Below are positions 9,712 through 22,329 of a stretch of 64,000 nucleotides of DNA, in pieces. Source of the stretch: Osedax symbiont Rs1 (GTDB taxonomy: Bacteria > Pseudomonadota > Gammaproteobacteria > Pseudomonadales > Balneatricaceae). The stretch covers positions 9,888 through 73,887 of the forward strand of contig ASZJ01000114.1 in the NCBI GenBank assembly GCA_000416275.1, given 5' to 3'. The notes below the pieces were generated by a model, which saw only the letters and a program-made list of their open reading frames with translations, was not told the DNA's origin and ran no database searches. The position numbers and the translations under genes are program-made. How positions within the stretch are numbered: the first letter of the stretch is position 1; each line of letters opens with the position of its first letter.

Positions 9712-10803
9712 TTGAACTCTTTAAGAGTTGAACTCGGTAGTCGCAGTTATCCTATCTACATAGGGTCAGATATTTTACAAAAAATGGATATAACCAAGTA
9801 TATTCATGGACAACAAGTGATGATTGTCAGTAACGAAACTGTTGCGGCACTGTATATGGATAAAGTTTGCGCGATTTTTGCAAACTCAGCCTTTAAGCTT
9901 GACCGAGTAGTGCTTCCCGATGGGGAGCAATATAAAAATTTACAGCATGTCAATTTAATTTTTGACCAGTTATTGACAGCACAGCACAATAGGACCACTA
10001 CTCTGATTGCTCTGGGAGGAGGTGTGATTGGTGATATGACTGGTTTTGCCGCAGCTTGTTATCAGCGCGGGGTGAATTTTATTCAAATGCCTACCACACT
10101 GCTCTCACAAGTGGATTCTTCAGTCGGGGGCAAGACCGGGGTTAACCATCCTCTGGGTAAAAATATGATAGGGGCATTTTATCAACCGCAAATGGTTGTC
10201 GCCGATATTAATTTTTTTAGCACTCTACCAGCGAGAGAGGTATCAGCAGGGCTTGCTGAAGTGATTAAATACGGTTTGATTTACGATCCTGAATTTTTTG
10301 TTTGGCTAGAAAAAAATATTGCTGATTTACTGGCAAAAGATGTAGATGCTATGTGTTATGCAGTGCAAAGATCTTGTGAAATTAAAGCTGAGGTAGTGGC
10401 TGTCGATGAAAAAGAGCAGGGGATTAGAGCCTGGTTAAATTTAGGTCACACATTTGGTCATGCTATTGAAACCCACCAGGGCTATGGGAATTGGTTACAT
10501 GGTGAAGCTGTGGCAGTAGGTACTGTGATGGCGTTAGATTTATCGTATCGCTTAGGTTGGATTGATAGAAGCTTACTTGAACGTACTAAAAAGTTATTTA
10601 TCTCAGCGAACTTGCCCATCCATCCACCAGAAAACATGTCTGAAGATGATTTTTTGAGTATAATGAGTGTCGATAAAAAAGTATTTGATGGCCATATTAG
10701 GTTAGTATTACTTGAGGAATTAGGTCGAGCTATCGTCACTGATAAATTTGATATGAATTTGTTGAAAGAAACATTATCTATATCAAGAAAGGGTTTGCTC
10801 TAG
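9712..10803 (+). CDS. aroB: 3-dehydroquinate synthase
   Basis: NAD-dependent, metal-dependent cyclisation of DAHP to 3-dehydroquinate, second step of the shikimate pathway. The 363-residue protein has the NAD-binding [13 protein letters not shown] motif, the [15 protein letters not shown] active-site segment and the metal-binding [12 protein letters not shown] histidines. I chose the TTG at 9712 because GGAGA lies seven bases upstream and because the following sequence ([13 protein letters not shown]) matches the usual AroB start. The frame stays open upstream to 9574 (ATG at 9664), but that extension is hydrophobic and unlike the family. Confidence 0.93.
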   Translation: MNSLRVELGSRSYPIYIGSDILQKMDITKYIHGQQVMIVSNETVAALYMDKVCAIFANSAFKLDRVVLPDGEQYKNLQHVNLIFDQLLTAQHNRTTTLIALGGGVIGDMTGFAAACYQRGVNFIQMPTTLLSQVDSSVGGKTGVNHPLGKNMIGAFYQPQMVVADINFFSTLPAREVSAGLAEVIKYGLIYDPEFFVWLEKNIADLLAKDVDAMCYAVQRSCEIKAEVVAVDEKEQGIRAWLNLGHTFGHAIETHQGYGNWLHGEAVAVGTVMALDLSYRLGWIDRSLLERTKKLFISANLPIHPPENMSEDDFLSIMSVDKKVFDGHIRLVLLEELGRAIVTDKFDMNLLKETLSISRKGLL

Positions 10804-11018
10804 TGTGCTCAGCATACATGTTCGCAGCCGTATAGAAGTGAGTTCATCTATATTAAATAGAGCATTTCAATAATATTTTGCTGCCCATAGCTACTATTAT
10901 GAGCATACTTGGCTTTTTTGCGACTGTGTATGCCGGCTCTGAAATTGAGAAATAAAGTATTGGTACTAGTTATTGGTTTATAGATCAAAGCTAGTTACAT
11001 TAGAGGATAAATGTAAAA

Positions 11019-13055
11019 ATGTCGGATGATTTGTATTTCGAACCCCCTTCGAGATTGCAGTTAGTAGATAAATTAGTACATTTACTACGTTTTACTAATA
11101 CTTTCCTGATCTTATCAGGGAGCTCTGGTGCTGGAGTTTCATCAATAATACAGCAGCTCCAACACCAATCTACTGAAGATAACACTTGTATATTGCTGCT
11201 TAATCTAGAGCAAACGACTAATCTGTCAATGCTCCATCAGTTACTTAACAAAGCGATTGATCATACAGAACAGCTCAGTGAAAAAAGTGTCGAAGACCCC
11301 TTAATACAGCTACATCAACAGATTGAAAATTTAAAAAATCAACAATTAAAATTATTGATTTTAATAGATAATGCTGACTATTTAAAAGGTGATGCGATTG
11401 ATAGTTTGGTTAATCTTCAGGGGGCAAATCGAGGAAGTATGGCGATTGTTATAGGTGGCTCTGAAAAAGTAGCCTCACTTGCTACAGAGTTGCTCACAAA
11501 TGAAAATTTTTCTGCTAATTTGCATACTGAAATCCTCAGTCCTTTTACGCAATTGGAAACAGAAGAGTTTATTCAACTACGCTTTGTTCGCGGAGCAGAT
11601 TTTAGCAAAAAGCAACTTGCTGATATTTATAAAAAAACATTAGGATACCCGGGTCGTATCACAAAAATAACGACCGAAATCATTCAATCTGGAAAGATAA
11701 AATTTAATCAAAAAGCACTCTTTTTACCGATCCCTCATATAATAGGTATTGCCCTACTGCTAACGGCAATTAGTGGCGTGTCTCTCTGGCAGTATTCCTC
11801 AGAAGATTCTTTGATGGTTAATAGTGAACTCATTCAAGACAGTCAAGAGCTGTCATTAGTTATTACAGATGTCGATGATGCCCCCATAGGATTAGATACG
11901 GCACCGCTCGATTTAAATCAGCCGGTAACTGAAGGGGAGCAGATTAAAAATCAGAATTTAGAGAACCAAGAGCTATCGGCTCTCGATGATAGCGATCAGT
12001 CTTCGTCTAGTATTAGAGTGATAAAAGCTGAACTGGACAAACATCGAACTGAGACTGAGTCGCTAGAAAATCAGATATCTAACCTCACTGATAAAATTAA
12101 AGCTCAAGAATCGCTATTAGATAATGTCAGTGTTGAAAGCGGTGATACTCTTGCTGAAAGTCAGAACTCGTTAAATAATCAAGTGCTAGGCAGTAGAGAC
12201 ACAAGCAAAAAGACGCTGCGAAATTTAGTGGCTATTAGTGTGTCTGACACCGCTCAGGTCGCAGCAACTGGACAAGCTGTTGAGGTGTTAGACAATACTG
12301 AGCAGTTGTTTGATAAACAACAGCAATCAGCGGCTACAAAGGCCCGGACTGCCGTTGATAAACGTCCGGTGAAAGGGATAGCTAATAATATTATAAATAG
12401 CGCTCAAGACAAAGTTTTGGCTAGGGAAAAGGTTGGCAGCCAGCTAAGTAAAATCAGCTTAGAAGAGCATACGGACGCTGTAACAGTACAAGAAATCAGG
12501 CAGCGCTTAGGTCAGTTGACTTTGCAGCTGAAACAAAACATAAATCCCAAATTGTTAGCTCAACCAAGTGTCAGGGTGACTACCCAGGCGGGTGTTGAAG
12601 TGCAAGAAAGTAGTTTTACGGGACAAAAGATTGATCCAGTGACCTTGGTGCCAGCCGAGCCTGATAATACTGTGACTGTCGCCAGCACAATATCCAGTGA
12701 CACTGTTGAAAAACTTGTACAATATCAACCAAGATCCACCAGTCCAGCGCCTAAGGTAGGAAATTGGTCGGGGGCTGCCGCGATTAGAAAGTGGCCGTCT
12801 TCAGGATTTACCTTGCAGATCTTAGCGGCCAAATCTCAGGCTAGTGTGATCAAATTTCTGAAAAGTGCCCCTGGCGCGCAAAAGATGTATCACTTTGAAA
12901 CCGTGCTTAAAAATCAGCCATGGAATGTTATTGTCTATGGTCAATATTCAAGTCGTGCTGCTGCGCATGCCGCTATATCCAAACTCCCAGCCAAGTTACG
13001 CAAACTGAAACCTTGGGTAAAGAGCATAAAAAGCGTAAAAAATTCCATTAAATAA
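11019..13055 (+). CDS. damX: DamX-like SPOR-domain protein with N-terminal AAA-like domain
   Basis: Predicted inner-membrane protein that reaches denuded septal peptidoglycan through a C-terminal SPOR domain. The 678 residues comprise a cytoplasmic AAA/ExeA-like domain (about 10-225), one membrane helix (about 239-257), a coiled-coil and low-complexity periplasmic linker (about 335-590) and a SPOR domain (about 597-672). The P-loop reads GSSGAGVSS, so Val 40 stands where the nucleotide-binding lysine belongs, while the Walker-B-like LILIDNAD is kept; ATP hydrolysis is therefore doubtful. The position between aroB and gltB is the usual one for DamX in gammaproteobacteria. Confidence 0.85.
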   Translation: MSDDLYFEPPSRLQLVDKLVHLLRFTNTFLILSGSSGAGVSSIIQQLQHQSTEDNTCILLLNLEQTTNLSMLHQLLNKAIDHTEQLSEKSVEDPLIQLHQQIENLKNQQLKLLILIDNADYLKGDAIDSLVNLQGANRGSMAIVIGGSEKVASLATELLTNENFSANLHTEILSPFTQLETEEFIQLRFVRGADFSKKQLADIYKKTLGYPGRITKITTEIIQSGKIKFNQKALFLPIPHIIGIALLLTAISGVSLWQYSSEDSLMVNSELIQDSQELSLVITDVDDAPIGLDTAPLDLNQPVTEGEQIKNQNLENQELSALDDSDQSSSSIRVIKAELDKHRTETESLENQISNLTDKIKAQESLLDNVSVESGDTLAESQNSLNNQVLGSRDTSKKTLRNLVAISVSDTAQVAATGQAVEVLDNTEQLFDKQQQSAATKARTAVDKRPVKGIANNIINSAQDKVLAREKVGSQLSKISLEEHTDAVTVQEIRQRLGQLTLQLKQNINPKLLAQPSVRVTTQAGVEVQESSFTGQKIDPVTLVPAEPDNTVTVASTISSDTVEKLVQYQPRSTSPAPKVGNWSGAAAIRKWPSSGFTLQILAAKSQASVIKFLKSAPGAQKMYHFETVLKNQPWNVIVYGQYSSRAAAHAAISKLPAKLRKLKPWVKSIKSVKNSIK

Positions 13056-13150
13056 TATTGCCATAACGGCTTAAAATAGAAAATAATGTCGTAAAATCAA
13101 AAAATTACGGGACTATTTGTCGTATCTTGCTCTGTCACCTGCCTGCAAAT

Positions 13151-13179
13151 TGTTCAACCCCTCATAGATGTGTACACTA
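13151..13179 (+). promoter_or_regulatory. Possible gltB promoter
   Basis: TTGTTC and TACACT separated by 17 bases, about 95 bases upstream of the gltB ATG. Both hexamers are weak matches to the sigma-70 consensus, so this is only a candidate. Confidence 0.25.
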
Positions 13180-13273
13180 TCTCTCCCCTTTTAGCCTTTA
13201 AATAAAGGTTTATAATAAAATAATAATGCGATAAGGGGTTGATCCTTATTAACTTAATGAGTGAAGTTGATTT

Positions 13274-16200
13274 ATGAGTGTAGGTCTTTATCGCGCGGAT
13301 GAATTCAAGGATAACTGCGGTTTTGGGTTGATGGCCCACCTTGAAGGACGCGCTAGTCATGAACTGTTAGAAAAAGCTATAGAATCGTTAGTCTGTATGA
13401 CTCATCGCGGTGGCATCGCCGCAGATGGTAAAACCGGCGATGGCTGTGGCTTATTACTGCAAATACCGGAAACTTTCCTGCGACTAGCGGTTAAAGAAGA
13501 GTTGGATATAGACTTAGCTGATAAATTTGCGGTTGGTATGGTATTTTTGTCTGCCGATCCGGCTAAAGCTAGTTTTGCCCGTCAGCAAATGAATCTGCAG
13601 TTAGCTGCACAAAATCTGCAAGTCAGATGTTGGCGAGAAGTTCCTACTGATGATACTTGCCTAGGCCCTATTGCCAAACAGCATGAGCCGCAAATAGAGC
13701 AAGTTTTTGTCGAGCCACAAGGGCTGACTGCGCAAGAGTTCGCGGTTGATTTATTTGTAGCGCGACGAAAAACTGAAATAGTCCTAGAGCAAGATCCAGA
13801 ATTTTATATTTGCACACTGTCCGACAAAGTTATTTCCTACAAGGGATTAACTATGCCGGCGGATATTGCAGTCTACTACAAAGACTTGGCAGATCCGCGC
13901 TTAACAACCGCTGTTTGTACATATCATCAGCGCTTTTCAACAAACACGGCACCGCGCTGGCCGTTGGCTCAGCCATTTAGACTGCTGGCCCACAATGGTG
14001 AAATTAATACTATTGAGGGGAATCGCAGCTGGGCTAGAGCCCGCGCTAAAAAATTCGTCACACCTCTGATCGACAATTTGCAAGAGTTACAGCCGATTGT
14101 CAACAGTAAAGGTTCCGACTCATCCTCGATGGATAACATGTTGGAATTCTTGTTGATTGGCGGTATGGATTTATATCGGGCTGTGCGCACCATCATTCCA
14201 CCGGCATGGCAAAATGTCGATACTATGGATATCAGCTTACGGGCATTCTACGAGTATAACTCAATGCACATGGAGCCCTGGGATGGTCCTGCAGGCATGG
14301 TAATGACCGATGGTCGCTATGCTGTGTGTATGTTGGATCGAAATGGCTTGCGTCCGTCTCGCTGGGTGATTACCAAACAAGGTTATATTTGTGCCGCCTC
14401 TGAAATTGGCGTATTTGCTTACCAGCCGGAAGACATCGTTGCTCAAGGTCGAGTTGGACCCGGACAAATATTGGCAATTGATACCATCAGTGGTGAAATA
14501 TTACATACCGCGGATGTTGATAATAAGCTTAAAGTACAGCAGCCCTACAAAAAATGGCTGCGCGAGAATGCGTTGCGAATTGAGCAAACCTTCAATTTAA
14601 CTGAGGAGTCGCAATCTTTTCGTACTATGTCTGTTGATGAAGTTAAAACCCACATGAAAATGTTCCAGGTCACTTTTGAAGAGCGCGATCAAATTATTCG
14701 CACTTTAGGTGAAACGGGGATGGAGGCTATCGGCTCCATGGGTGATGACAAGCCAATGGCGGTGTTATCGACCAAAGAGCGCTCGCTGTACGATTATTTC
14801 AGACAGCAGTTTGCGCAAGTTACCAACCCGCCGATCGATCCCCTGCGTGAAGCTGTGGTGATGTCTTTAGAGACTTGTATTGGCGCCGAGCTTAACTTGT
14901 TTGAAGAAACGCCCGAGCATGCGCGACGTATAATTTTAACCACACCGGTATTGTCCGCCAGTAAGTTCCGCCGCTTGCGAGACAACCAGTTTGCTGGTTT
15001 TTCGGTCGCCACTATTGATCTTAATTATAATCCTCAAGACTTATCCCTAGAGCAAGCTTTACAGCTTGCTGTGGATAAAGCGGAAGCAGAAGTACGCGCA
15101 GGCAAAGTGATTATCATTTTGACAGATGCGCTTTTGGTTAAAGGCAATCTGCCAATTCCCGCGGCAATGGCGACGGGGGCGGTGCACAATAGGCTCGTGG
15201 ACCAAGGCCTGCGCTGTGATTCTAATATCGTAGTCGAAACTGGTACCGTCAGGGATTCACATCAGTTTGCGGTGTTATTTGGCTTTGGAGCGACCGCTGT
15301 CTACCCATATCTAGTTTATCGGGTATTGAGAGACTTGTGTAATAGTGGTGAACTGCTATTAGAGCCGCTAGATAGCCATGAAAACTATCGTCGCGGAATC
15401 AATAAAGGTCTGCTGAAAATACTCTCGAAAATGGGGATTTCTACCATTGCTTCTTATCGTGGAGCGCATTTGTTTGAAGCGGTAGGTTTAAGTGATGAGG
15501 TAACCGACTTTTGTTTCAAAGGAGTTAGCAGCCGGATCCAAGGGGCTAAATTTGTTGATTTTGCAATAGATCAGCAAACATTGGCTAAAGAGGCTTGGTT
15601 GGCCCGTAAGCCGATTCGGCCCGGCGGTCTTTTTAAATACAAATTTGATGGCGAGTATCACGCGTACAACCCGGATGTGGTTACTACTATTCACCAGGCG
15701 GTAAAAACCGGCGATAGTAAAATTTATCAAAAATATGCAGACCTAGTCAACAACCGTGACGTGGCTACCTTGCGTGATATGTTTGTGCTCAATGCTAAGC
15801 AGCCGAAACTGGATCTCAGTGAAGTAGAGCCAATTGAGAATATTTTAAAACGCTTCGATTCGGCAGCGATGTCGCTAGGGGCTCTATCCCCAGAGGCACA
15901 TGAAGCTTTGGCCACGGCGATGAATGAATTGGGAGGCCGCTCTAACTCCGGAGAAGGAGGGGAGGATCCGGCCCGTCACGGGACGATTAAGCGCTCTAAA
16001 ATCAAACAGATTGCCTCGGGGCGCTTTGGGGTTACGCCCGAATATTTGATCAATGCAGACGTGATGCAAATCAAAGTAGCGCAAGGTGCAAAACCAGGTG
16101 AGGGTGGGCAATTGCCAGGTGCAAAGGTTAATAAGCTGATTGCTAAGCTGCGTTTCTCGGTTCCCGGTGTCACGCTGATCTCACCACCTCCTCACCATGA

Positions 16201-17731
16201 TATTTACTCAATTGAAGATCTAGCGCAGCTGATTTTCGACTTGAAGCAAATAAATCCACAGGGATTGGTTTCAGTTAAACTGGTCTCTCGACCTGGGGTG
16301 GGGACTATCGCCTGCGGGGTCGCTAAAGCTTACGCCGATCTGATCACCATATCGGGTTACGATGGTGGTACCGCCGCCTCACCGATGACATCTATTCACC
16401 ATGCAGGCTCTCCCTGGGAATTAGGTTTGTCTGATGCGCATCAATCGCTGCGTGGCAATCAGTTGCGCGGTCGAGTGCGGCTGCAGACTGACGGTGGATT
16501 AAAAACCGGGCTAGATGTGATTAAGGGCGCTATCTTAGGTGCTGAAAGCTTCGGCTTCGGCACTATGCCAATGGTTGCATTGGGCTGTAAGTTTTTACGT
16601 ATCTGTCACTTGAATAACTGTGCTACCGGTGTCGCGACGCAAAACGAAGAGCTCAGGGAGGAGTTTTTCCGTGGCACGGTTGATATGGTAAAGAACTTCT
16701 TTACCTTTGTCGCCGAAGAGACGCGGCAGTGGCTCGCGTATTTAGGAGTTAGATCACTGCAGGAGTTGGTAGGCCGTGTTGAATTACTGGATGTGATTGA
16801 AGGCAATACCAATCGACAGAAAAACTTAGACCTCAGCCCGATCTTAAGCGATGGAGGTGTCGATCCAAGTGCACCGCAGACTTGTCAAGTTGAGCGCAAC
16901 GATCCCTATGATGCAGGTGGACTGAACAAAAAAATGCAGGACATTGCCGAGTCGGCAATCGCTAAATTCCAAGGCGGCGAATGGCAGTTTAAGATTACTA
17001 ATTGTGACCGATCGGTGGGCGCTAGAACCTCGGGGATAATTGCCCGTCACCACGGAGATCATGGCATGGCAAAAGTACCGATCAACTTTAGGTTTGTCGG
17101 CCACGCTGGACAGTCTTTTGGGGTGTGGAATGCCGGGGGACAGAATCTGTATCTAGAGGGAGATGCCAACGATTATGTAGGCAAGGGAATGACCGGCGGA
17201 AAAATAGTAATCAAGACTTTTTCCAACGTCAATAAGGATATGGAATCTACCGCTATCATTGGCAATACTTGCCTGTATGGTGGAACTGGCGGAAAAATGT
17301 TTGCCGCGGGCAGAGCCGGTGAGCGCTTTGCCGTTCGCAACTCTGGAGTACACGCGGTGATAGAAGGTGCCGGAGATCATTGCTGCGAATACATGACCGG
17401 CGGACTTGTGGTGGTCTTAGGTCCAACAGGCCATAACTTTGGCGCGGGTATGACCGGTGGTTTCGCCTATGTATACGATGCCGATAAATCGTTTATCGAC
17501 AAATACAACAATGAGTTAGTTGATATCCAACGGATTCACACTGAGGCAATGGAAGAGTACAAAAACCATTTGCGCGGTGTCATCAAAGAATTTATTGAGG
17601 AAACGGCTAGTGAGTTAGCCGCTGAGTTGTATGAAAATCTCGAGGATTATCTGCGCTATTTCTGGCTAGTCAAACCTAAGGCTGCCAGCTTAACCAAGCT
17701 ACTCACCAATATGAGAGTGCGCCAGGAGTAA
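13274..17731 (+). CDS. gltB: Glutamate synthase (NADPH), large subunit
   Basis: Forms two glutamates from glutamine and 2-oxoglutarate; ammonia released in the amidotransferase domain is channelled to the FMN site. The 1485 residues contain the class II amidotransferase domain with the nucleophile in DNCGFGL (Cys 15, exposed by propeptide removal), a central domain, the FMN synthase domain, the cysteines [12 protein letters not shown] (Cys 1105, 1111, 1116) that bind a 3Fe-4S cluster, and the C-terminal GXGXG beta-helix domain. It is followed by gltD after an unusually structured 236-base gap. Confidence 0.98.
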   Translation: MSVGLYRADEFKDNCGFGLMAHLEGRASHELLEKAIESLVCMTHRGGIAADGKTGDGCGLLLQIPETFLRLAVKEELDIDLADKFAVGMVFLSADPAKASFARQQMNLQLAAQNLQVRCWREVPTDDTCLGPIAKQHEPQIEQVFVEPQGLTAQEFAVDLFVARRKTEIVLEQDPEFYICTLSDKVISYKGLTMPADIAVYYKDLADPRLTTAVCTYHQRFSTNTAPRWPLAQPFRLLAHNGEINTIEGNRSWARARAKKFVTPLIDNLQELQPIVNSKGSDSSSMDNMLEFLLIGGMDLYRAVRTIIPPAWQNVDTMDISLRAFYEYNSMHMEPWDGPAGMVMTDGRYAVCMLDRNGLRPSRWVITKQGYICAASEIGVFAYQPEDIVAQGRVGPGQILAIDTISGEILHTADVDNKLKVQQPYKKWLRENALRIEQTFNLTEESQSFRTMSVDEVKTHMKMFQVTFEERDQIIRTLGETGMEAIGSMGDDKPMAVLSTKERSLYDYFRQQFAQVTNPPIDPLREAVVMSLETCIGAELNLFEETPEHARRIILTTPVLSASKFRRLRDNQFAGFSVATIDLNYNPQDLSLEQALQLAVDKAEAEVRAGKVIIILTDALLVKGNLPIPAAMATGAVHNRLVDQGLRCDSNIVVETGTVRDSHQFAVLFGFGATAVYPYLVYRVLRDLCNSGELLLEPLDSHENYRRGINKGLLKILSKMGISTIASYRGAHLFEAVGLSDEVTDFCFKGVSSRIQGAKFVDFAIDQQTLAKEAWLARKPIRPGGLFKYKFDGEYHAYNPDVVTTIHQAVKTGDSKIYQKYADLVNNRDVATLRDMFVLNAKQPKLDLSEVEPIENILKRFDSAAMSLGALSPEAHEALATAMNELGGRSNSGEGGEDPARHGTIKRSKIKQIASGRFGVTPEYLINADVMQIKVAQGAKPGEGGQLPGAKVNKLIAKLRFSVPGVTLISPPPHHDIYSIEDLAQLIFDLKQINPQGLVSVKLVSRPGVGTIACGVAKAYADLITISGYDGGTAASPMTSIHHAGSPWELGLSDAHQSLRGNQLRGRVRLQTDGGLKTGLDVIKGAILGAESFGFGTMPMVALGCKFLRICHLNNCATGVATQNEELREEFFRGTVDMVKNFFTFVAEETRQWLAYLGVRSLQELVGRVELLDVIEGNTNRQKNLDLSPILSDGGVDPSAPQTCQVERNDPYDAGGLNKKMQDIAESAIAKFQGGEWQFKITNCDRSVGARTSGIIARHHGDHGMAKVPINFRFVGHAGQSFGVWNAGGQNLYLEGDANDYVGKGMTGGKIVIKTFSNVNKDMESTAIIGNTCLYGGTGGKMFAAGRAGERFAVRNSGVHAVIEGAGDHCCEYMTGGLVVVLGPTGHNFGAGMTGGFAYVYDADKSFIDKYNNELVDIQRIHTEAMEEYKNHLRGVIKEFIEETASELAAELYENLEDYLRYFWLVKPKAASLTKLLTNMRVRQE

Positions 17732-17778
17732 CGATTAAGGTGTACGAAAATTGCACAGTGCAATTTGTTTATATTGTA

Positions 17779-17847
17779 CCTGAATCCCCGGCTTCAAAAT
17801 GTATACAGAGCTGGTGCTATGTCGCGCATTGAAGTCACAGCTTCAGG
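17779..17847 (-). mobile_element. MITE-like family 1, copy F (internally deleted)
   Basis: A 69-base element between gltB and gltD that starts CCTGAATCC and ends CTTCAGG, with only the outer parts of family 1 retained. Flanking pentamers TTGTA (17774-17778) and TTGAA (17848-17852) match at 4 of 5 positions. Confidence 0.65.
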
Positions 17848-17851
17848 TTGA

Positions 17852-17881
17852 ACAGACACTCGGTTATAGCTAAGTGTCTGT
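17852..17881 (+). promoter_or_regulatory. Strong hairpin in the gltB-gltD gap
   Basis: Perfect 9-base inverted repeat ACAGACACT / AGTGTCTGT with a 12-base loop. No T-tract follows, so it is not a typical intrinsic terminator; it could stabilise or process the gltBD transcript. Confidence 0.5.
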
Positions 17882-17898
17882 GCTACCAGTGAACCAAG

Positions 17899-17921
17899 GC
17901 AGTAGCGGTAAAAGCTACTGC
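17899..17921 (+). promoter_or_regulatory. Second hairpin in the gltB-gltD gap
   Basis: Perfect 8-base inverted repeat GCAGTAGC / GCTACTGC with a 7-base loop, 47 bases before the gltD start. A further weaker stem (GAGTTC/GAACTC) lies just before the gltD ribosome binding site GAAGAGG. Confidence 0.5.
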
Positions 17922-17964
17922 TGAATACAGAGAGTTCTTTGTTAAATGAACTCCGAAGAGGTAA

Positions 17965-19389
<1,425 letters not shown>

Positions 19390-19397
19390 ATTATATT

Positions 19398-19426
19398 TGA
19401 GAATAGTATTGCAAATCGTTCTCATT
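19398..19426 (+). promoter_or_regulatory. Fur-box-like operator
   Basis: The 19 bases at 19408-19426 read on the minus strand as AATGAGAACGATTTGCAAT, close to Pseudomonas-type Fur boxes, and a further half-site TGAGAAT lies at 19398-19404. It overlaps the -35 element and spacer of the promoter at 19409-19437, where a bound repressor would block transcription. No iron gene is adjacent. Confidence 0.5.
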
Positions 19427-19437
19427 ACAGGTATTAT
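19409..19437 (+). promoter_or_regulatory. Sigma-70-type promoter for an orphan transcript
   Basis: TTGCAA and TATTAT with an exact 17-base spacer, a good sigma-70 match, starting 20 bases after the gltD stop. Transcription would begin near 19444 and run into the terminator at 19571-19599 without crossing a gene. Confidence 0.5.
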
Positions 19438-19443
19438 TATTGG

Positions 19444-19599
19444 GCTCGCAAGATAACCCGATTTAAAAAACTTACAGACACTCTCTGTGAGCTTTCATCT
19501 TAGGTTAACTTCACTCTTCCTTGTTTTATGAGTCATCATAGAGCAGGGAAACACGGTTCTTGTCATTTTGGGGTAACCTTTTTGGTTACCCTTTTTTTT
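19444..19599 (+). ncRNA. Candidate Fur-regulated small RNA
   Basis: The roughly 155-base span between the promoter (19409-19437) and a strong intrinsic terminator has no reading frame of note. It contains a short stem ACAGA/TCTGT near 19474-19488. A promoter overlapped by a Fur-box-like site, a short non-coding body and a terminator is the architecture of the RyhB and PrrF iron-sparing small RNAs. I see no primary-sequence match to either, so the function is inferred only from layout. The alternative is a plain 3' region of gltBD. Confidence 0.4.
19571..19599 (+). terminator. Rho-independent terminator
   Basis: Perfect 8-base stem GGGTAACC / GGTTACCC with a 5-base T loop followed by eight Ts. 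It serves the gltBD transcript and/or the candidate small RNA. Confidence 0.9.
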
Positions 19600-19708
19600 G
19601 TCTAAAATTCCTATAAAAAATCATTATATTAATTGTCCTCACAATGTTGACAGGGACCTATCCAGATAAAAACTAAGCTTTGGATTGCGTTTCGGTCCCC
19701 GTGTTATT

Positions 19709-20026
19709 TTAAACTTTGGGGTCTTCATCATCTCGGGTAATGACGTAAAATATTCGTAAAAAGCTCATGCTTATATAGCCAATAATTGCCAGCAGACAGC
19801 CAATTGCAATAATCACCACTCCTGCAAAAGCGACCAGCTCTTGATGTAGAGGTTTATTAACCAAAAACTCACCGCCCATCACCAAGCCAATTCCCAGTAG
19901 TGTCATTGCAAAGCCAATTAAAATAAGCGTTAAATTCTGTTGGGTTTTTACCGCTTGTCGCTGTAAAAATCGTTTGATTTTAAAAGCGAGACTGGATGGT
20001 GTTGAGTTTTTAATCGGAGTTTTCAT
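19709..20026 (-). CDS. Small predicted inner-membrane protein
   Basis: A 105-residue protein I cannot assign to a named family. It has a basic N-terminal segment (about 1-30), two hydrophobic helices (about 33-51 and 64-92) and a charged C-terminal tail (RDDEDPKV). It lies 6 bases downstream of rlmA on the same strand and may be co-transcribed with it. Confidence 0.7.
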   Translation of the reverse strand: MKTPIKNSTPSSLAFKIKRFLQRQAVKTQQNLTLILIGFAMTLLGIGLVMGGEFLVNKPLHQELVAFAGVVIIAIGCLLAIIGYISMSFLRIFYVITRDDEDPKV

Positions 20027-20032
20027 AATGAT

Positions 20033-20884
20033 CTAGCTTGCAGCCGTCTTGCTAAAACAGCCGATATTAACGCTAAAGGTCAGCTTGATCGGTAAATTTG
20101 TCACTAGGGATAATTTCTTTTGGTGGTTGATTTTTTGCCCGTGAGGAGTCATTTTTAGTAAGTTGAGCAGCGCTGATTCAGTGTCAATATTGAAATCAAA
20201 CTCAAGTAATTGCTGAGATATGACCGAAAATAGTGGCTCTAAGTCAGCGCTGGGATTGTATTGAGATTCTTTAATATCGTCATACATAACCTGTTTTAAT
20301 TGTATTAAGTGCTGTGTCGTTGGCCACACTAGGATTAATAATGCCTTATCTTTAAGTACTTTGGCGAATGGCTGTGGCATTAAGCGACTAAAAATTACCG
20401 TCAGTACATCTAAGCTTTGGTCAGCGACTGGCATATTGGCGCCACTGGCGACTAACCAAGTGATGTCTTGGTTGCGCCTGGTGGCCTCTTTGATGGCGTG
20501 CTTGGAAATGTCCAGCCCCCAAAAGTGCTGCGCTGCTAAGCTTTGCTGCCACTGAGAAGTGTAGTAGCCCTCACCACACCCCATGTCCAAAATAGTAGCG
20601 CCACTCTTATTTCGAAGCTGTTGTGATAGTACAGTGCCGATCGCATCAGCAAGTGGCAAGTAATAATCTAGGTCCAGAAACTCTCGGCGAGAGCTCACCA
20701 TTTCCGGATTGTCGCCGGGATCTTTAGATTTTTTCTGCTGTACTACCAGTAAGTTCCAATAGCCTTGTTTGGCGCGATCAAAGCAGTGATTACGATTGCA
20801 GCGCAACACCGAGCTGTATTGAATAAGCGGCTCTTTGCAAATAGGGCAAGCTAAAATTGAGTGGCACAAATTTGAATCGTTCAT
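20033..20884 (-). CDS. rlmA: 23S rRNA (guanine-N1)-methyltransferase RlmA
   Basis: Methylates N1 of a guanine in helix 35 of 23S rRNA (G745 in E. coli). The 283 residues start with a zinc ribbon whose ligands align with E. coli RlmA (Cys 13, Cys 16, Cys 29, His 33), followed by the family segment KSKDPGDNPEMVSSRREFLD and a class I SAM-binding domain with LDMGCGEGYY. The gene begins one base after the dapE stop, so it is probably translated from the same message. Confidence 0.92.
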   Translation of the reverse strand: MNDSNLCHSILACPICKEPLIQYSSVLRCNRNHCFDRAKQGYWNLLVVQQKKSKDPGDNPEMVSSRREFLDLDYYLPLADAIGTVLSQQLRNKSGATILDMGCGEGYYTSQWQQSLAAQHFWGLDISKHAIKEATRRNQDITWLVASGANMPVADQSLDVLTVIFSRLMPQPFAKVLKDKALLILVWPTTQHLIQLKQVMYDDIKESQYNPSADLEPLFSVISQQLLEFDFNIDTESALLNLLKMTPHGQKINHQKKLSLVTNLPIKLTFSVNIGCFSKTAAS

Positions 20885-20885
20885 G

Positions 20886-22037
<1,152 letters not shown>

Positions 22038-22170
22038 TTAAAAGGTGTATAGTCTGCTATAGCCTAAATTTTGTGGATGACTGTGCTCTACAGGTATTCA
22101 TTTAGATGGCACTGAGTGTCCATCTCAAGATGTAACATCACTATCGAGATGGCCCGTTAACTAGTTAGTT

Positions 22171-22324
22171 CCCATCCAGAAACGATGAGCTACTACGACA
22201 GCCCCACTAATCCAATCTAATCACCACTAGATATAGTTATTTGGAACAACCAAACGCCCATATTTAGTGTTGCTCATCTTGAGCTATTGGATCGACCTCG
22301 CTACGCCCCTGTTTCTGGATGAGT
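22171..22324. mobile_element. MITE-like family 3 element at the dapD stop
   Basis: A 154-base non-coding segment with inverted ends CATCCAGAAAC (22173-22183) and GTTTCTGGATG (22311-22321), enclosed by perfect 11-base direct repeats ACTAGTTAGTT at 22160-22170 and 22325-22335. The dapD stop codon lies inside the right-hand direct repeat, so the coding sequence is intact. A long duplication of this size is known from the IS4 superfamily, but no transposase is present and the assignment is open. Confidence 0.65.
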
Positions 22325-22329
22325 ACTAG

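Noticed and set aside
10809-10938. Inverted repeat GCATACA...TCGCA between aroB and damX as a further mobile element
   Set aside because: Only about 12 of 15 bases pair, no target duplication is visible and no second copy was found.
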